Shown here piece by piece: positions 59,962-64,000 of a stretch of 64,000 nucleotides of DNA. Within the stretch, counting starts at the first letter, position 1. Every line of letters begins with the position of its first letter. This DNA comes from Tyto alba. Its lineage: Eukaryota > Chordata > Aves > Strigiformes > Tytonidae. The stretch covers positions 3,588,501 through 3,652,500 of the forward strand of contig NW_024881313.1 of NCBI RefSeq assembly GCF_018691265.1. The letters run 5' to 3'. The translations under genes and the position numbers were made by a program. The notes under the pieces were generated by a model. That model searched no databases, had not been told where the DNA came from, and saw only the letters and a list, made by a program, of their open reading frames with translations.

Positions 59962-62900
59962 TTACTTCACTATATGCATGAACTTTACCCCATATATTAC
60001 ATTTCCCCTTGCTATATAATAAAGGTTCCTACAGCTTAAACCTGTATCAGCTTCTGTTCTCCTTATGGATGCAGCACAGAAAGAGAATAGCTGGGACAAG
60101 CCCAGCACCGCTTGTTGAAAAGTAGAAAGCCACCTGCAGGAATGGGCAATTTCATCCTGCAGAGTATCTACCCTCCTCCAGCTCCTTCCAGCTCACCCTG
60201 CAGAAAAAGCAGCTCAAAGCATAACCAACTTCTTCTCCTGGATGAGGCTTCTCTGCAGCACGCAGCCCTTGCTCAGCTTCCTTTTTCCCACAAAGAAGCC
60301 AGGGGACTACTGTGTGCTACAGGCTGCACATGAAAAGCATGGTTCACTGTGCTTTTATAAGGGTGTGTTATAGGATACACAAACCACTTGAGGTCACACA
60401 CTTTGAACTTGTATAAAGTACCAGAATGTATCCAAGTTGCTTTATGTTCCCTTGGAAAGAATTGTTTTGTGTCATGTTTGCTTTGCCTTCGGCTTGAAGC
60501 TGGTTTTGTTACTCAGTTACTCTGTGGGTAAGTAGCAGCGCGGCTATCTCTGAAAACACATATGCATTCCCATGCCCATTAGAGAAAAACTCAGACAAAG
60601 ACTGACCCCACTTCTCTGCTAGTGAATGAACACATAAAGGCCGTATAATCCAAGTTTTACTGTTCTGTACAGTTGTCATTTGACCCTGATATCCTTGTAA
60701 CTCCCTGCGACCTGCAGCCCGCTGCCCTCTGGTATGAAGCAGCGGCTTTTGTTCCTGATGGCACACCGTGCACAGCTGCGTCTGTCATTGTTTGGAGAGG
60801 GACAGATGGCTGCTCTCAGCACAAAAAGGAGATTAAAAAACAACTGAGGGAATGACATCACTGCCCAGTCTGGGATTTAATTCACGGGACCCATGGGGCT
60901 ACCACCAGCATGAACCCAAACTGCAGTTGACTCTGTCCACAGAAAGGAAAATGTTTGTATTTTGCAGAACAAAAGATATTTATTTTGAAGTATGTAGTTG
61001 CTACCACTCTAATATTTATAGTCTTTTACAGCTGTTTAGCTAATCTGAATAGATACTGTTCTCTCAGCAGCACCACTTTTAAAGTACCCAGAAAGCAAGA
61101 CTTACACGTACCCTACCTCTATCCATGTCCATAGTTCAACTGCGGTAAACTTGGTTTACAGCTTATTTATTTTGATTTGCTTGTTATGAAGAGTTCATAA
61201 GAAATGGTTGGGGAAAGATGAAAGAGAATAAATGAATTTCACCATTAGGACCAATCCTGCTAAGACATTTTGTAGGTAAAGAATTTAATCTGTATCTCAC
61301 AGCCCCACTTAAGTCAATGGAACTAAATGGCACAAAACTTTAGTTCTGGAAGTAGTTAGCTTTGTAGTCACTTTTCTGCTTCGAATTCAGCTCCAGATCT
61401 ATGAAATCACCCTGAATTCACTCCTTTCTGATCACCAGACACCAAAGGATGGCAGCTGTTGCAGTACTCCAGGATGGACCCCCTGGGGAACTATGAATAT
61501 CTTCAATGGACTGTGTATACAACAATCCTGTCCACTGAAGTATTTCCTGCAGTTTACCTAGCTAGTATTTATCTGAATTTATATATTAGCTTAAGTACAC
61601 TACCTGGTTATTATTTGGGACAGGGGAATTTGGCCTCTGTATATATGTGGTGCTGGGTGCCATCCCATTTTTTTGCAGAGCACAAATTTTTGATTTGCAA
61701 CAGATGAGGTTCCTAGCAAAACCACGCAAAAATTATGAAAATTCCAAAATGTAAATAATAGTGACATCTTTCCAAAGTGTTAACCATCGAGAAAAAAGTT
61801 AGCAGTGTAGTACACAAGGTGCAGTATATATAGTAAGTGACATGGATATATATTAAGTCATCAGCAATCAGAGCAGGATTTCTGAATTCTGCTTGCTGTA
61901 ACGCTGTTGACCACACAGTCTAGGATAAAATAATTGACCTTTCTGTGCCTCTGTTTTTCCAGCTGTAAAGCTGACATAATGCAAGCCTGCCTATGATCCT
62001 GGGGCTTCTGTGAGATGTAATTACTATTCTGTTAGGGTGTAGAAGGAATAGCACAACAGAAGTACAATTTTATAAGGAATAGTAATAGTTTGGTAAAATT
62101 TGTAAAATGCAGCAAACGTTTTTAAAATATAAAACTCAAACAGGCACATGCTTGATCCACTGTGTGAAGTGGGTTGTTACACTGAAGTGATGTTGGGAAG
62201 TGGTTTAGGAATGTCTCATTGAAGATACTCGTCAATGTAGCCACGTAGCTACTACCATGCTCTTCATGTTACCATCAACAGACATTGCCAAAAGGACCAG
62301 AAATTATTTTTCTAACCTGTTTTATTTCACCCTCCCTGTGAAAAAACTGAGAGGCACTAGACGTGCAGGAATGCCACTATATGAAGACGAAACCATTCCA
62401 CAAAGAATAAAAAGCTCCTTCAAGGTGGGTTTTTTTTCCCTGAAAGGAAAAAAATGAAAGTATTGAGCACCTTCTGTCTCCTCGGAGACAACTGGGTGTT
62501 CAACATGTGGGGATTACTGAGATCAAGAAAGCCCCCAGCATCTTCTGCTACTGAAGCAATTTCTTCTCCCCTTGAGTGACTGGGAACAGCAGACACACTC
62601 CTCCAGGCAGCTCGAGCCGGGGTTGGGACCTGTCACCCAACAGTGCCCCACTGCAGCTCCTGCCCCAGCCCCAGCCCCAGCCCCGAGGATTGTTTCACTC
62701 CTAAACGCAGATCAGTGCCCATGGGAGACGTCACCGTCCACTTGTGGTTTTGACTGAAGAACCAAGCTGAGCCTTTTTCTTTTTGCATCTAGCAGCACAG
62801 AATAAAGTTCAGATTATTCCCTCGGGCACAGCTGTACAAACCAGCTCTATCTGGGAGACTTCTGGAGCAAACCCACAGCTTTCAGCGGATTTGCGCAGCG

Positions 62901-64000
62901 GATGGGAGCTCAGGAAACCATGATGCTGATGAGACAAGAGACAAAACAGCTCCCATCAAACACGCTCTGAGCTTTACTGTCTCAGCAATGCTGACCCCAG
63001 CACCAGCATATACTGGAAGGGTCCGAACTGATGATGTGCTGCACGTCTTCCACTGGCACTGATTCAGACCCGAAGCCATTCAGCACACCCCAGAGGTAGA
63101 CCAGAGGTTATGACAAAAGAGGAGGAGGATTCATTTGCTTCATAAAGTACCAACATTTTTCACTTTGCTAATCTGAAGAGTAGAACAGCGGATTAGTCAA
63201 CAGATGTGAACTGGGGGGGTGGATTTTTCAGGGAAACCTTTTTTTGCTGCAGTATACATGACTCATCAGACTGGGAACTTTGCATAGGGAAGTTCTGACC
63301 AAGACCCAAATTCATTTTTTTTTTTTAATTGTGGAAACATTTAAGTTTGCAGTATTTTAAAAGGCAATTATCTGCTTCCAGTGTGAAACACTTTGTTAAA
63401 AACAGTTAATAAAACATTAAAAATAGTTGGAACAATTTAATTCAGTCTAACTCAAATCTTCTGCCTTCTATCCTGCTTCCTCAGTGCTCAGTCATGAAAA
63501 GTTGAGTTTTTTACCTCTATCTCAATTCAGAATGAAGTAAAAACGAAAGCTTGGAAATTTCCCACTACTATTATAATCCTCCACTATGGTGCTTTGATAA
63601 AATGTTAGTTTCAAAGATAATCCTCTACTGACAACTGCTGAGTAAAGTTGTATTCCCCTGTATGAGCTCAATACAGAGACATAGGGGCTTTGCATTCGTT
63701 TTCTTTCTGTTAATCAGTTGTTCCCCAGGGCTCTTCTAATCTGCAGTGACAGCCTCAGTCCCACTGAGAATGGCTTTTCTGCTACTAAAACAAAAGGCGC
63801 ATCTTTAAGTACTTTATAATTTCAAGCAGAAAATAATCTTATTCTCCCGATTGAAGAAGGCAATAACAAAAGACTCATGCTTTAGCAGGCTGATGTGAAT
63901 CAATTATGGCTATCTTCTGCTTTCATTTTTGCTCTCTCAGGACTTCAACTGAAAGACAAACTTAATCCAGCCGGCATGGGAAGAAGTAGCCATGCCACAG
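59962..64000. other. non-coding, probable CHN2 long-isoform intron
   Basis: I looked on the minus strand for SH2-domain codons of beta2-chimaerin and saw none. A short CCCAGC-type repeat lies near 62656-62685 and poly(T) near 63.31 kb. Open frames up to about 85 codons look like chance. Confidence 0.5.

Noticed and set aside
51301..64000. Search for SH2-domain and linker exons of beta2-chimaerin
   Set aside because: No minus-strand text resembling the SH2 domain or the linker before the shared exon was found by eye. These exons are probably beyond the window, but a short exon could be missed.

Overview
The window looks like avian nuclear DNA. The genes are split by GT-AG introns, a CR1 LINE tail of the type that dominates bird genomes lies near 59.9 kb, very GC-rich CpG-island DNA alternates with AT-rich introns, and the decoded proteins are close to tetrapod orthologues. 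I did not fix a species. There are no bacterial, viral or CRISPR features.

Two protein-coding genes can be supported, both on the minus strand. The larger is CHN2 (beta-chimaerin, a diacylglycerol-regulated Rac GTPase-activating protein). Seven coding exons between 50908 and 26627 join in phase into a complete 332-residue beta1-chimaerin: a beta1-specific N-terminus, a complete C1 zinc-finger domain and a complete RhoGAP domain with its arginine finger. The beta1-specific codons are continuous with the first exon shared with the long SH2-containing beta2 form, so an alternative promoter for beta1 should lie just above 50.9 kb. I found no SH2-encoding exons of beta2; they are probably beyond the right edge, which makes 51-64 kb most likely an intron of the long isoform.

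The second gene is PRR15 (proline-rich protein 15), at 15737-15356, in a CpG island at about 14.9-16.85 kb. Its N-terminal and C-terminal parts are both recognisable but lie in different frames. A one-base length change in a 10-base G run (15605-15614) reconciles them into a 126-residue protein. A splice acceptor sits 9 bases before the ATG, and a strong candidate exon 1 donor lies at 16565. The order CHN2 then PRR15 on the same strand matches the human 7p15 arrangement as I remember it.

Layout: 0-13.9 kb, intergenic, with two fragments of an old amniote retroposon; 13.9-16.9 kb, PRR15 with its UTRs, intron and promoter; 17-24.9 kb, intergenic, including a diverged tandem-repeat-like domain (18.5-21.8 kb) with telomere-like CCCTAA words; about 24.9-50.9 kb, CHN2 beta1; 51-64 kb, probable CHN2 intron with an unexplained CpG island (54.2-54.75 kb), a tetranucleotide microsatellite (57.1 kb), A-rich tracts and the CR1 tail. 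I saw no novel multi-gene system. The points most worth a second look are the PRR15 frame break, the dual-use exon of CHN2, the orphan CpG island and the diverged repeat domain.
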